A stretch of 64,000 nucleotides of DNA from Crambe crambe (GCA_963924555.1 OZ004582.1:8775927-8839926), one strand, 5' to 3'. Shown: positions 1 to 10,214, counted from the stretch's first letter. Made by a program: numbers and translations. Notes: generated by a model from the sequence alone, not told the origin.

Positions 1-785
1 CGATAAAACGTCATCAGACTTCAGAATGCTTACTGAGACCATTCAGCTGTGAGATGTGTAAGGAGTTCAAGTCCACATACGATGACGTGACTAAGAACCA
101 TGCACTTTCATGCAAGTGCAGACCTGTGGAGTGTCCTAACACATGTGGAAACACTTTACTACATCAAGAGCTTGAAGAGCACCTGTCAAGTGTGTGTCCC
201 TTGTCGATGGTTGAGTGTGAGTTTAGCCATGCTGGTTGTGATGTCAAGATGCACAGGAAAGACTTTCCTTCCCACTTGAGTGAGAGCATGGTCACTCACA
301 TGTCTCTACTGGCCAGGGAGAATAAAAGACAGAGCTTGCAAATTGAAAGCCAGGACTCAGAAATCAAGAGACAGAATAAAGAAATCATTTTGCTGAAGTC
401 ATCGATTGCTTTGCTGGTTAGAGGGAAGAAAGAGATGAATCTACAAAAGATCTCACGTGTACCTCCTATTGTTGTTAAATTAAGATTAGGGGAATTCTCT
501 CAGCCATTTTATAGCCACATTGGTGGCTACAAACTCTTACTGACTATAGAAAAAAGAGGACTTTGGCATCATTTAGTCATCACTATGTTAGAAAGTGAAT
601 TTGAAGTGAAGTCCCCATACAATCTCTCAATCACTGCAATGGTTATCGATCAAGTCAGCAATAAAGACCACAAGACTCGCAATGTAAAGGTTTCCTATTC
701 TTCAAAGACTGCAAGTATAATTTCCCCACAGTATATGAAGGATGGTTATTTTATGATCAGGATAACTGATATTGCAATTGAGTAG
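1..785 (+). CDS. TRAF-like protein, 5' end beyond the window (array copy T0)
   Basis: The reading frame is open from base 3 to the stop at 783-785, with no in-frame start needed because codons upstream of the first ATG (54) match the paralogues (…HQTSECLLRPFSCEMC). The visible part carries the second half of the TRAF-type zinc-finger region, a short Gln/Ser/Ile-rich coiled coil and the complete MATH-like C-terminal domain with PFYSHIGGYK and ESEFEVKSPYNLSI. The RING and first zinc fingers must lie to the left of the window. TRAF family proteins act in the cytoplasm as adaptors or E3 ligases below receptors; the role here is inferred from domains only. It shows that the array continues to the left. 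Confidence 0.85.
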   Translation, partial: IKRHQTSECLLRPFSCEMCKEFKSTYDDVTKNHALSCKCRPVECPNTCGNTLLHQELEEHLSSVCPLSMVECEFSHAGCDVKMHRKDFPSHLSESMVTHMSLLARENKRQSLQIESQDSEIKRQNKEIILLKSSIALLVRGKKEMNLQKISRVPPIVVKLRLGEFSQPFYSHIGGYKLLLTIEKRGLWHHLVITMLESEFEVKSPYNLSITAMVIDQVSNKDHKTRNVKVSYSSKTASIISPQYMKDGYFMIRITDIAIE

Positions 786-1305
786 TATATGTATACACAC
801 ATTATAGTAGGTAGTTATCATGCAAGGGCTGTACATTACACACATAGATATGGATGTATGTCAGTTACTGGTTATGTATTATCATTATCATGCACATCAG
901 TCATTGATGATTATAGTGGTTGCAATATCATGGGGGTGGGAGTGGACAGGATGTAGATTCCTCCTTCATGTGACTCACATATGCAAAGAGAACTGCTTCC
1001 TTCTCTCAGGGTGTATCAGCCATTAATCCAGTCTCATTCCCATACATAAGAGAGGGAAGTCTGTGGAGCAAGACTAAAGTTAGTTATCTCTATCATCAAA
1101 AATTGCCATGTGGAAGTACTGACCTCCACAAAAGTGCATATTTCATAAGACACAGATTAGAGAGTGAATCAGAATATTCTCCACTCATGAATCATTTGGA
1201 GGGATGGGTCAAAAATAAGAATAGAAAAGTGCCCAGAGAGATTAGGAATAAATATTTTGACCACTTGTGAATGATTAATTTTATTCCCTTTGATACTGTC
1301 AGATA

Positions 1306-1581
1306 CTAAGACCATGCACCTTCATGCAAGTGCAGACCTGTGTGTGTGGTTTCCTAACGGATGTGTAAATATTTTATAGCATCAAGAGCTTGAAGAGCAC
1401 CTGTCAAGTGTGCGTCCTTTATCGATGGTTCAGTGTGAGTTTAGTCATGCTGGTTGTGCTGTCAAGATACCTTCCTTCTCTTCAACGATTGCAAGTACAG
1501 AAATGGTATAAGAGTTTACTAAATATTGGAAGGATGGTTATTATATGATCAGGATAACTGATATTCCAATGGAGTTGCTGT
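1306..1581 (+). pseudogene. TRAF-like relic with internal deletion
   Basis: This stretch matches the zinc-finger part of the array genes (KNHAPSCKCRPV region through the SHAGC region). It then jumps directly to the C-terminal tail (KDGYYMIRITDI-like codons) and ends at a stop near 1579. A TG-expanded segment near 1351 disrupts the frame. The coiled coil and most of the MATH-like domain are missing. It is a deletion derivative of a neighbouring copy. Confidence 0.7.
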
Positions 1582-1584
1582 AAT

Positions 1585-2052
1585 TTGTGGCAAATTGAAA
1601 GCCAGGACTCAGAAATTAAGAGACAAAATAAAGAAATCATTTTATTGAAGTCATCGATCACTCTGCTGGTTAGAGGGAATAAAGGGTTGAAGTCAGAGCT
1701 ACAAAAGATCTCACATGTACCTCCAATTGGTTTTAAATTAGCAGTAGGAGAATCCTCTCAGCCATTTTATAGCCACATTGGTGGCTACAAACTCAAATTG
1801 ACTCTTGAACAGAGCACATTATGTAGGAATTTAGCTGTCACTTTGCTAGAAAGTGAATTTGAAGTGAAGTCCCCATACGAGCTCTCGATCACTGCAATGG
1901 TTATCGATCAAGTCAACAATAAAGACCACAAGACTCGCAATGTAAAGCTTTCCTCCCCTTCAAAGACTGCAAGTATAATGTCGTTTCCTATCTCAATATA
2001 TATGAAGGATGGTTATTATATTATCAAGATAACTGATATTATAATTGAGTAG
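1585..2052 (+). pseudogene. 5'-truncated TRAF-like copy (coiled coil plus MATH-like domain)
   Basis: An open frame of about 155 codons encodes only the coiled coil (IESQDSEIKRQNKEI) and the MATH-like domain (PFYSHIGGYKL, ESEFEVKSPYELSI, YMKDGYY). RING and zinc fingers are absent, and the sequence just upstream is a separate relic. The frame itself is intact, so a short protein made only of the coil and MATH-like domain cannot be excluded. No copy of the conserved array promoter block precedes it, which favours a pseudogene. Confidence 0.65.
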
Positions 2053-2256
2053 TACTGTAGTTATGTACATTACTCACACAGTCGTTAGGTAGTCTTATAG
2101 TGTGTGTAATATCCAATAAAAGTATTAAAAGAGGGTGACGATGACACTTTCTGTACTGGACAGGAAGTAATTTTTTTCCCTTGAGGCTGATATTTCTAGC
2201 AGGTTCTCATATACGTCAGGTAGCTTCAGATTGTAATGCAGTAATGTACGTAGATA

Positions 2257-3109
2257 AACAAGAAATAGGCTGTGCTTATACCAAAGCACCTCAACTTGAA
2301 TCCTGACTGAGATAAACAAGAAATAGGCTGTACCTACACCAGAGTCAAGTGCTTACACTGTAGTGAACTGTACCAGCGATGTTCAATAAAATGTCCAAAT
2401 GCTTACTGAGACCATTCAGCTGTGAGATGTGTTGTAAAGAGTTCAAGTCCACATACGATGATGTGACTAAGAACATGTGGAAACACTTTACAACATCAAG
2501 AGCTTCAAGAGCACCTGTCAAGTGTGTCCTTTATCGATGGTCGAGTGTGAGTTTAGTCATGCTGGTTGTGATGTCAAGATGCACAGGAAAGACCTTCCTT
2601 CCCACTTGAGTGAGAGCATGGTCACTCACATGTCTCTACTGGCCAGTAATAAGAAGCAGAACTCAGAAATTTCTTCACAGCATTTGCAAATTACTCAACT
2701 AATAAAAATCAGAGTGTAGAAATAAAGAAGTTGAAGTCAGAGTTAGAATTAATGAGATCATTCATCTCACATGTACCTCCTATTGACTTTAAATTGAGAA
2801 GGGGAACCCTCTCAGCCATTTTATAGCCACATTGGTGGCTACAAACTCAAACTGACTATAGAAGGAAGAGGATTTTTCTATGATTTAGTCATCACTACAT
2901 GTATGTTAGAAAGTGAATTTGAAGTGAAGTCCCCATACAACCTCTCAATCACTGCAATGGTTATCGATCAAGTCAACGATAAAGATCACAAGACTTTAAA
3001 TATAAAGCTTTCCTATCCTTCAAAGACTGCAGATAGAATGATAACATTACTTAGTTCCTCACGATATATGAAGAATGGTTATTATATGATCAGGATAACT
3101 ATTGAGTAG
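2257..3109 (+). pseudogene. TRAF-like pseudogene with several frameshifts
   Basis: Similarity runs from the first zinc-finger linker (DKQEIGC region, present twice at about 2257 and 2312) to the C-terminal tail ending at 3107-3109. The frame breaks near 2475, where a segment is deleted between NHAPS and the next zinc finger, again in the coil near 2700, and again near 2805 in the start of the MATH-like domain. The RING part is missing. The 3' block with the palindromic ETS-like site (3217-3239) is kept, so this was once a full array unit. Confidence 0.75.
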
Positions 3110-3378
3110 TAGGCAAATATAGTTTTTATGGACACACGATTATCATGTACATTATATTAGTGGTTGGTTATTTATTATCATTATAGTGTGTGATAAACCA
3201 TTGGAATGGGAGTGGCACTTCCTGTACTGGACAGGAAGTAGATTTCAGAAGTACAGTAAATAGATTCCTCTTTCATGCACATGTAACTTATTCCTACAAC
3301 TGAGTGCAAAAAATTTCTTCTGAATAAAATGTTAAGTAGGGATGGCCCCAAAATTTAGCTGGACTATGACTGCAGCAT

Positions 3379-3545
3379 CATGCTGGTTGTGATGTCAAGA
3401 TGCACAGGAAAGACCTTCCTTCCCACTTGAGCAAGAGCATGGTCACTCACATGTCTCTATATTGGACAGACAAAATAAGAGACAGAACTCAGAAATTGAA
3501 AGACGGAATACAGAAAATAAAAGGTTGAAGTCAGAGAGCTAGGTA
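3379..3545 (+). pseudogene. TRAF-like zinc-finger/coil relic in the intergenic unit
   Basis: About 165 bp match the segment of the array genes that encodes the last zinc finger and the start of the coiled coil (HAGCDVKMHRKDLPSHL, then RQNSEIERQN). Near-identical relics recur at 9594-9750, 11750-11900 and 18503-18650, always about 100-150 bp after a palindromic ETS-like site, so the relic is duplicated as part of a larger unit. None has an open frame of useful length. Confidence 0.65.
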
Positions 3546-4066
3546 GTTGCAAAACAAGATCCATACGTTCCATAATGTCCAAACATAATTATTAGTTCTT
3601 GGTTATATTATAATTATAGTGTGTGTATACTGAATAAAATTATTGAAAAAGATTAGAATAAATTTTCACAGGGTTCCTGTATACTGGACAGGAAGTGTAT
3701 TATTTTGAACGGGAAGTAGATTCCTCTTTCATGTGACTCACACTTGCAAAGAGGACTGCTTCCTTCCCTCAGGGTGTAAATAAGTAACTTAAGAAAAGGG
3801 AAGTCTGTGAGTGAGACTTATTCTTCTGCCATCTAAAGTGCCTTATGGAAATACTGACTGATCTCCATAAAAGTGAAATGCTTCATACATAAGTAAGAAA
3901 CTGCAAGGGTCAGAAAGAAGTGTTCAGAGAGGTGTCCTCCTTTTAGGAGAGAATTAGTACAAATTGTATGACATGACTAGGGGAAATGGGTGCATTTGGA
4001 AGTAGAATATCATGGAACACTTTCTTGATTATTTTGACTCAGTGGATTTCAAGAGAGTACCTCATT

Positions 4067-4228
4067 GTTCGGCAATATATATCCCCATCCACCCTATATC
4101 TTGTAGTAGTGACACTAGGAGACCTGTTGGTCATCATAAGAGCATACACTGTTTATACTGTTGTCAGATCACTCCATGAGCAACTATATATTTGGGTTTA
4201 CAAGACACCTCTTCTCTGTCTAGAGAAC
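4067..4228. repeat. Intergenic segment present in inverted orientation at 19126-19299
   Basis: The roughly 160-175 bp between these points matches the reverse complement of 19126-19299, while the flanking sequences on both sides (…GTGGATTTCAAGAG and CTATGTAACCCAAAAAGG…) are in the same orientation in both places. This is a small local inversion between two copies of the array unit. Open frames across it are chance frames and are not annotated as genes. Confidence 0.6.
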
Positions 4229-4439
4229 CTCACAGTATTCACCGTTATGACCTATGTAACCCAAAAAGGTATTTGTGCACTTCAGAGAGCCCAACACCAT
4301 CGAAAGAATTGCAGTTCTCTGCAAGTTGGTTGGGAGTAGATCTCTGAGATTGATAATCAGGTTGGTTGAAGGACACCCATGCACACTTATTAAGTATACA
4401 CATGTGATGATAAGATGATAGGTAAATAAAGCCACAGTT

Positions 4440-4584
4440 ACATACTTATGGTCCAGTAGAATAGGACTTATCAACCACAGCTAGACATGTGGATAAGTAA
4501 AGTTTATAGAATGACAGTATTCATAATCAAATTCATAGAATATTTAGGTCATGTGACATCCGGTATACTTCCCAGTTTTAAAAC
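4440..4584 (+). promoter_or_regulatory. Conserved upstream block of TRAF-like array genes
   Basis: The block contains, in order, CTTATCAACCACAG (4467-4480; a GATA-like CTTATC abutting a RUNX-like AACCACA), ACATGTGGATAAG, an AT-rich stretch, GTCATGTGACATCCGG (E-box-like CATGTG next to ETS-like ATCCGG) and ACTTCCC, then the ATG. The same order occurs before the genes starting at 6364, 8125, 10215, 12369, 16976, 19589 (partly) and 25660 (partly), and before the broken copy at 23009. Recent duplication alone could explain the conservation; factor names rest on consensus matching. Confidence 0.55.
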
Positions 4585-5859
4585 ATGTCTCTAGACTTGG
4601 CAGTGACAGGTTTTGAGTGTGAATTTGTTGAAAAACCTCCTGAAGTTTTGCAGTCTTCCTGCCCTATCTGTCTCCTAATCCTCCGAGAGCCGTACCAAGT
4701 GACCTGCTGTGGGAATAGCTTCTGTAGAGCATGTATCCAGAAGATAAAGACCAAGAGTAAGCCCTGTCCTACTTGTAACCAAGAGAACTTTACTGATTAC
4801 TCTAATCTTGGCCTACAACGACCCTTGTATGGTTATAAGGTCTACTGTTCTAATAAAGATGAAGGCTGTGATTGGCAAGGTGAGTTGGGGCAGTTAGACA
4901 AGCACCTCAACTTGAATCCTAACCAAGATAAACAAGAAATAGGCTGTGTCTACACCAGAGTCAAGTGCTCACACTGTAGTGAACTGTATCAGCGACACTT
5001 GATAAAATGCCACCAGACTTCAGAATGCTTACTGAGACCATTCAGCTGTGAGATGTGTAAGGTATTCAAGTCCACGTACGATGACGTGGTTAAGAACCAT
5101 GCACCTTCATGCAAGTGCAGACCTGTGGAGTGTCCTAATACATGCGGAAACACTATACAACATCAAGAGCTTGGAGAGCACCTATCAAGCGTGTGTCCTC
5201 TATCAATGGTCGAGTGTGAGTTTAGCCATGCTGGTTGTGATGTCAAGATGCACAGGAAAGACCTTCCTTCCCACTTGAGTGAGAGCATGGTCACTCACAT
5301 GTCTCTACTGGCAAGAGAGAATAAAAGACAAAGCTTGAAAATTGAAAGCCAGGACTCGGAAATCAAGAGACAGAGCTTGCAAATTGAAAGACAGAGCTTG
5401 ACAATTGATAGCCAGGACTCAGAAATTAAGAGACAGTGTTCATTAATTACTTTTCTGGTTAGAGGTAATAAGTCAGAGCTACAGAAGATCTCATGTGTAC
5501 CTCCTATCGATTTTAAATTAAGAGAAGGGGAATCCTCTCAGCCATTCTATAGCCACATTGGTGGCTACAAACTCCAATTGACTATAGAAAAAAGACTGTT
5601 TTCGTATAATCTAGTCATCACCATGCTAGAAAGTGAATTTGAAGTGAAGTCCCCATACAACCTCTCAATCACTGTATTGATTATTGATCAAGTTGACAAT
5701 AAAGACCACAAGACTTGCAATGTAAAGCTTTCCTACCCTTCAAAGACTGCAAGTGAAGTAGTAATTCAAGCAATTCTACTAAGATTTGTATTACGTTCCT
5801 CACAATATATTAAGGATGGTTATACTATGATCAGGATAACTGCTATTGCAATGGAGTAG
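4585..5859 (+). CDS. TRAF-like RING/zinc-finger/coiled-coil/MATH-like protein (T3)
   Basis: A 424-residue intronless gene. An atypical RING spans residues 26-64 (CPIC … CCGNSFCRAC … CPTC), with Asn44 where TRAF RINGs have a zinc-binding His. TRAF-type zinc fingers follow at about 87-245 (GCDWQGELGQLDKHL, CKCRPVECPNTCG, ECEFSHAGC). The coiled coil at about 255-300 has repeated RQSLxIE and SQDSEIK heptads. A MATH-like domain fills 305-424 (PFYSHIGGYK, ESEFEVKSPYNLSI). By family it should be a cytoplasmic adaptor or E3-type protein in receptor signalling; the substrate is unknown. The ATG at 4585 follows the conserved promoter block. The loop before YIKDGY is the longest in the array. Confidence 0.9.
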   Translation: MSLDLAVTGFECEFVEKPPEVLQSSCPICLLILREPYQVTCCGNSFCRACIQKIKTKSKPCPTCNQENFTDYSNLGLQRPLYGYKVYCSNKDEGCDWQGELGQLDKHLNLNPNQDKQEIGCVYTRVKCSHCSELYQRHLIKCHQTSECLLRPFSCEMCKVFKSTYDDVVKNHAPSCKCRPVECPNTCGNTIQHQELGEHLSSVCPLSMVECEFSHAGCDVKMHRKDLPSHLSESMVTHMSLLARENKRQSLKIESQDSEIKRQSLQIERQSLTIDSQDSEIKRQCSLITFLVRGNKSELQKISCVPPIDFKLREGESSQPFYSHIGGYKLQLTIEKRLFSYNLVITMLESEFEVKSPYNLSITVLIIDQVDNKDHKTCNVKLSYPSKTASEVVIQAILLRFVLRSSQYIKDGYTMIRITAIAME

Positions 5860-5965
5860 TAAGCAAATATAGTTTTTATGGACACATAATTATCTTAGTG
5901 GTTGGTTATTTATTATCATTATAGTGTGTAATAAACCATTGGAATGGGAGTGGAATGGGAGTGGC

Positions 5966-5988
5966 ACTTCCTGTACTGGACAGGAAGT
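5966..5988. promoter_or_regulatory. Palindromic ETS-like site, recurring in the array
   Basis: The site is ACTTCCTGT-N5-ACAGGAAGT, two perfect 9-bp arms each matching an ETS consensus (GGAA core). Exact or near copies lie about 100-130 bp after array stops at 3217, 5966, 7706, 9458, 11578, 13685, 18341, 20938 and 23244. A second class with one changed end base lies in the intergenic units near 3675, 9868, 12021 and 18776. It could be an enhancer, an RNA hairpin in the 3' UTR, or a passenger of duplication. Confidence 0.5.
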
Positions 5989-6363
5989 AGATTTCAGGAA
6001 GTACAGTAAATATAAATTCCTCTTTCATGCACATGTAAACTTATTCCTACAGGGAAGCAAGTTTTTGTCATCAAAATTGCCACTGATTTTCACAAGTAAA
6101 GCTTTAGACTCGGGGCTACTTAAAAGGAAGCTTTGGTTTGGTGTTCTAAATTTCATGTTACAAGATTACTGCAATCCACTGTATACACATGCAATGATAA
6201 GATGATAGGTAAACAAAGCATACTTATGGTCTGAGTAAAATACCGCAGTATAGGACTTATCAACCACAGCTAGACATGTAGAGTGATAGTATTCACAGTC
6301 TGATAATCAAATTCATTGAATATTTAAGTCATGTGACATCCGGTATACTTCCCAGTTTAAAGC

Positions 6364-7587
6364 ATGTCTCTAGATCTGGCAGTGACAGGTTTTGAGTGTG
6401 AATTTGCTGAAAAGCCCCCAGAATATTTGCAGTCCTCCTGCCCTATTTGTCTCCTAGTCCTCCGAGAGCCGTACCAAGTGACCTGTTGTGGAAATAGCTT
6501 CTGTAGAGCATGTATCCAGAAGATAAAGACCAAGAACAAGCCCTGTCCTACTTGCAACAAGGAGAACTTTACCAATTACTCTAATCTTGGTCTACAACGA
6601 CCCTTATATGGTTTTAAGGTCTACTGTTCTAAAAAAGATGAAGGCTGTGATTGGCAAGGTGAGTTGGGGCAGTTAGACAAGCACCTCAACTTGAATCCTG
6701 ACAAAGGTAAGCAAGAAATAGGCTGTGTCTACACCAGAGTCAAGTGCTTACACTGTAGTGAACTGTACCAGCGATGTTTGATAAAATGCCACCAGACTTC
6801 AGAATGCTTACTGAGACCATTCAGCTGTGAGATGTGTAATGAGTTCAAGTCCACATACAATGATGTGACTAAGAACCATGCACCTTCATGCAAGTGCAGA
6901 CCTGTGGAGTGTCCTAACACATGTGGAAACATTTTACAACATCATGAGCTTGAAAAGCACCTGTCAAGTGTGTGTTCTTTATCGATGGTCGAGTGTGAGT
7001 TTAGCCATGCTGGTTGTGACGTTAAGATACACAGGAAAGACCTTCCTTCCCACTTGAGTGAGAGCATGGTCACTCACATGTCTCTACTGGCAAGAGATAA
7101 TAAGAGACAGAACTCGAAAATTACATCATTGGCCAGAGAACAGCATTTACAAATTACTCAACTAGTTCGAGAGAATGAAAATCAGAGTGTAGAAATAAAG
7201 AAGTTGAAGTCAGAGTTAGAATTAACGAGATCATTAATCTCACATGTACCTCCTATTGACTTTAAATTAAGAGAAGGGGAATCCTCTCAGCCATTTTATA
7301 GTCACATTGGTGGCTACAAACTCAAATCGACTATAAAATTTGGGCTTACATATGATTTAGTCATCACCATGTTAGAAAGTGAATTTGAAGTGAAGTCTCC
7401 ATACAACCTCTCAATCACTGCAATGGTTATGGATCAAGTCAACTATAAAGACCACAAGACTTATAATGTAAAGCTTTCCTATCCTTCAAAGACTGCAAGT
7501 ACAGCGATAGCATTATTTGGTTTCTCAGTATATTATATGAAGGATGGTTATACTATGATCAGGATAACTGATATTGCAATGGAGTAG
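6364..7587 (+). CDS. TRAF-like RING/zinc-finger/coiled-coil/MATH-like protein (T4)
   Basis: A 407-residue single-exon paralogue. The RING is at residues 26-64 with Asn replacing the His ligand; the zinc-finger block is about 87-245; the coil (RQNSKITSLAREQHLQITQL … ENENQSVEIKKLKSEL, in pieces) differs from T3; the MATH-like domain is at 295-407. The first 200 codons are almost the same as in T5 (8125), and the upstream 200 bp are near identical, so T4 and T5 arose by recent duplication of a unit of about 1.76 kb. The upstream GATA/RUNX-like, E-box-like and ETS-like block ends just before the ATG. Confidence 0.9.
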   Translation: MSLDLAVTGFECEFAEKPPEYLQSSCPICLLVLREPYQVTCCGNSFCRACIQKIKTKNKPCPTCNKENFTNYSNLGLQRPLYGFKVYCSKKDEGCDWQGELGQLDKHLNLNPDKGKQEIGCVYTRVKCLHCSELYQRCLIKCHQTSECLLRPFSCEMCNEFKSTYNDVTKNHAPSCKCRPVECPNTCGNILQHHELEKHLSSVCSLSMVECEFSHAGCDVKIHRKDLPSHLSESMVTHMSLLARDNKRQNSKITSLAREQHLQITQLVRENENQSVEIKKLKSELELTRSLISHVPPIDFKLREGESSQPFYSHIGGYKLKSTIKFGLTYDLVITMLESEFEVKSPYNLSITAMVMDQVNYKDHKTYNVKLSYPSKTASTAIALFGFSVYYMKDGYTMIRITDIAME

Positions 7588-8124
7588 TAGGCAAATATAG
7601 TTTTTATGCACACATAATTATCATGTACATTATATTAGTGGTTGGTTATTTACTATCATTATAGTGTGTGATAAACCATTGGAATGGGAGTGGAATGGGA
7701 GTGGCACTTCCTGTACTGGACAGGAAGTAGATTTCAGGAAGTACAGTAAATATAAATTCCTCTTTCATGCACATGTAAACTTATTCCTACAAGAGAGGGA
7801 AGTCTGTGAGCAAGTTTTTGTCATCAAAATTGCCACTGATTTTCACAAGTAAAGCTTTAGACTCGGGGCTACTTAAAAGGAAGCTTTGGCTTGGTGTTCT
7901 AAATTTCATGTTACAAGATCACTGCAATTCACTGTATACACATGCAATGATAAGATGATAGGTAAACAAAGCCACAGTTACATACTTATGGTCGAGTAGA
8001 ATACCGCGGTATAGGACTTATCAACCACAGCTAGACATGTAGAGTGATAGTATTCACAGTCTGATAATCAAATTCATTGAATATTTAAGTCATGTGACAT
8101 CCGGTATACTTCCCAGTTTAAAGC

Positions 8125-9339
8125 ATGTCTCTAGATCTGGCAGTGACAGGTTTTGAGTGTGAATTTGCTGAAAAGCCCCCAGAATATTTGCAGTCCTCCT
8201 GCCCTATTTGTCTCCTAGTCCTCCGAGAGCCGTACCAAGTGACCTGTTGTGGAAATAGCTTCTGTAGAGCATGTATCCAGAAGATAAAGACCAAGAACAA
8301 GCCCTGTCCTACTTGCAACAAGGAGAACTTTACCAATTACTCTAATCTTGGTCTACAACGACCCTTGTATGGTTTTAAGGTTTACTGTTCTGATAAAGAT
8401 GAAGGCTGTGATTGGCAAGGTGAGTTGGGGCAGTTAGATAAGCACCTCAACTTGAATCCTGACAAAGATAAGCAAGAAATAGGCTGTGTCTACACCAGAG
8501 TCAAGTGCTTACACTGTAGTGAACTGTACCAGCGATGTTTGCTAAAATGCCACCAGACTTCAGAATGCTTACTGAGACCATTCAGCTGTGAGATGTGTTA
8601 TGAGTTCAAGTCCACATACAATGATGTGACTAAGAACCATGCACCTTCATGCAAGTGCAGACCTGTGGAGTGTCCTAACAGATGTGGAAACACTTTACAA
8701 CAACAAGAGCTTGAAGAGCACCTGTCAAGTGTGTGTCCTTTATCGATGGTCGAGTGTGAGTTTAGCCATGCTGGTTGTGATGTCAAGATGCACAGGAAAG
8801 ACCTTCCTTCCCACTTAAGTGAGAGCATGGTCACTCACATGTCTCTACTGGCCAGAGAAAATAAGAAACAGAACTCAGGAATTTCTTCACAGCATTTGCA
8901 AATTACTCAACTAGTTCGAGAGAATGAAAATCAGAGTGTAGAAATAAAGAAGTTGAAGTCAGAGTTAGAATTAATGAGATCATGTGCCTCACGTGTACCT
9001 CCTATTGATTTTAAATTAAGAGGAGGGGAACTCTCTCAGCCATTTTATAGCCACATTGGTGGCTACAAACTCAAACTGACTATTGAGGCAAGATTTGGGG
9101 TTCAATTAGACATCACTATCATAATGTTAGAAAGTGAATTTGAAGTGAAGTCTCCATACAACCTCTCAATCACTGCAATGGTTATGGATCAAGTCAACTA
9201 TAAAGACCACAAGACTTGCAATGTAAAGCTTTCCTATCCTTCAAAGACTGCAAGTACAACGATAGCATTACTTAGTTTCTCACAATATAGGAAGGATGGT
9301 TATACTATGATCAGGATAACTGATATTGCAATGGAGTAG
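8125..9339 (+). CDS. TRAF-like RING/zinc-finger/coiled-coil/MATH-like protein (T5)
   Basis: A 404-residue single-exon copy, closest to T4 in the N-terminal half. The RING has the CCGNSFC form lacking His. The zinc-finger block differs from T4 at a few residues (CPNRCGNTLQQQ). The coil is shorter by one segment (KQNSGISSQHLQITQL). The MATH-like domain has its own variable strand (EARFGVQLDITIIM) before ESEFEVKSPYNLSI. The intergenic stretch that follows, to 10214, is nearly the same as the one after T6, marking a second, longer duplication unit of about 2.15 kb. Confidence 0.9.
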   Translation: MSLDLAVTGFECEFAEKPPEYLQSSCPICLLVLREPYQVTCCGNSFCRACIQKIKTKNKPCPTCNKENFTNYSNLGLQRPLYGFKVYCSDKDEGCDWQGELGQLDKHLNLNPDKDKQEIGCVYTRVKCLHCSELYQRCLLKCHQTSECLLRPFSCEMCYEFKSTYNDVTKNHAPSCKCRPVECPNRCGNTLQQQELEEHLSSVCPLSMVECEFSHAGCDVKMHRKDLPSHLSESMVTHMSLLARENKKQNSGISSQHLQITQLVRENENQSVEIKKLKSELELMRSCASRVPPIDFKLRGGELSQPFYSHIGGYKLKLTIEARFGVQLDITIIMLESEFEVKSPYNLSITAMVMDQVNYKDHKTCNVKLSYPSKTASTTIALLSFSQYRKDGYTMIRITDIAME

Positions 9340-9593
9340 TAGGCAAATATAGTTTTTATGGACACATAATTATCATGTACATTATATTAGTGGTTGGTTA
9401 TTTATTATCATTATAGTGTGTGATAAACCATTGGAATGGGAGTGGAATGGGAGTGGCACTTCCTGTACTGGACAGGAAGTAGATTTCAGGAAGTACAGTA
9501 AATAGATTCCTCTTTACTGCACAAAAAATTTCTTCTAAATAAAATATTTAAGTAGGGATGCCCCAAAAATTTAGCTGGACTATGACTGCAGCA

Positions 9594-9750
9594 GCATGCT
9601 GCTGTTGTGATGTCAAGATGCAGAGGAAAGACCTTCCTTCCCACTTGAGCAAGAGCATGGTCACTCACATGTCTCTATATTGGACAGACAAAATAAGAGA
9701 CAGAACTCAGAAATTGAAAGACAGAATACAAGGTTGAAGTCAGAGCTAGG
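9594..9750 (+). pseudogene. TRAF-like zinc-finger/coil relic
   Basis: Copy of the relic described at 3379-3545, here with CTGCTGTTGTGATG in place of the Ala-Gly-Cys codons. It lies in the intergenic unit between T5 and T6. Confidence 0.6.
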
Positions 9751-10214
9751 TAGTTGCAAAACAAGATCCATACATTCCATAATGTCCACACATTATTAGT
9801 TCTTAGTTATTATTATGTGCATCTATATAATACTTATAGTGTGTGTATATTGAATAAAATTACAGGGTTCCTGTACTGGACAGGAAGTGTATTATTTTGA
9901 ACAGGAAGTAGATTCCTCTTTCATGTGACTCACACTCGCAAAGAAGACTGCTTCCTTCCATGAGCAACTATATATTCGGGTTTAAATTGCAGTTCTCTGC
10001 AAGTTGGTTTGGAGTAGATCTCTATGCACACTTATTGATGATAAAATGATAGGCAAACAAAGCCACAGTTACATACTTATGGTCCAGTAGAATAGGACTT
10101 ATCAACCACAGCTAGACATGTGGATAAGTAATGTTTATAGAATGACAGTATTCATAATCAAATTCATTGAATATTTAGGTCATGTGACATCCGGTATGTT
10201 TCCCAGTTTAAAAC

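Noticed and set aside
3986..4339. Open frame of 117 codons upstream of T3
   Set aside because: It crosses the segment that is inverted in the sister unit at 19126-19299, has no homologous frame there and no recognisable domain. It is a chance frame in intergenic repeat.
6357..6575. Repeated 66-81 codon minus-strand frames at the start of each TRAF-like gene (also at 8118, 10208, 12362, 14840, 16939, 23632, 25653)
   Set aside because: Antisense shadows of the RING-coding region, conserved only because the sense gene is.
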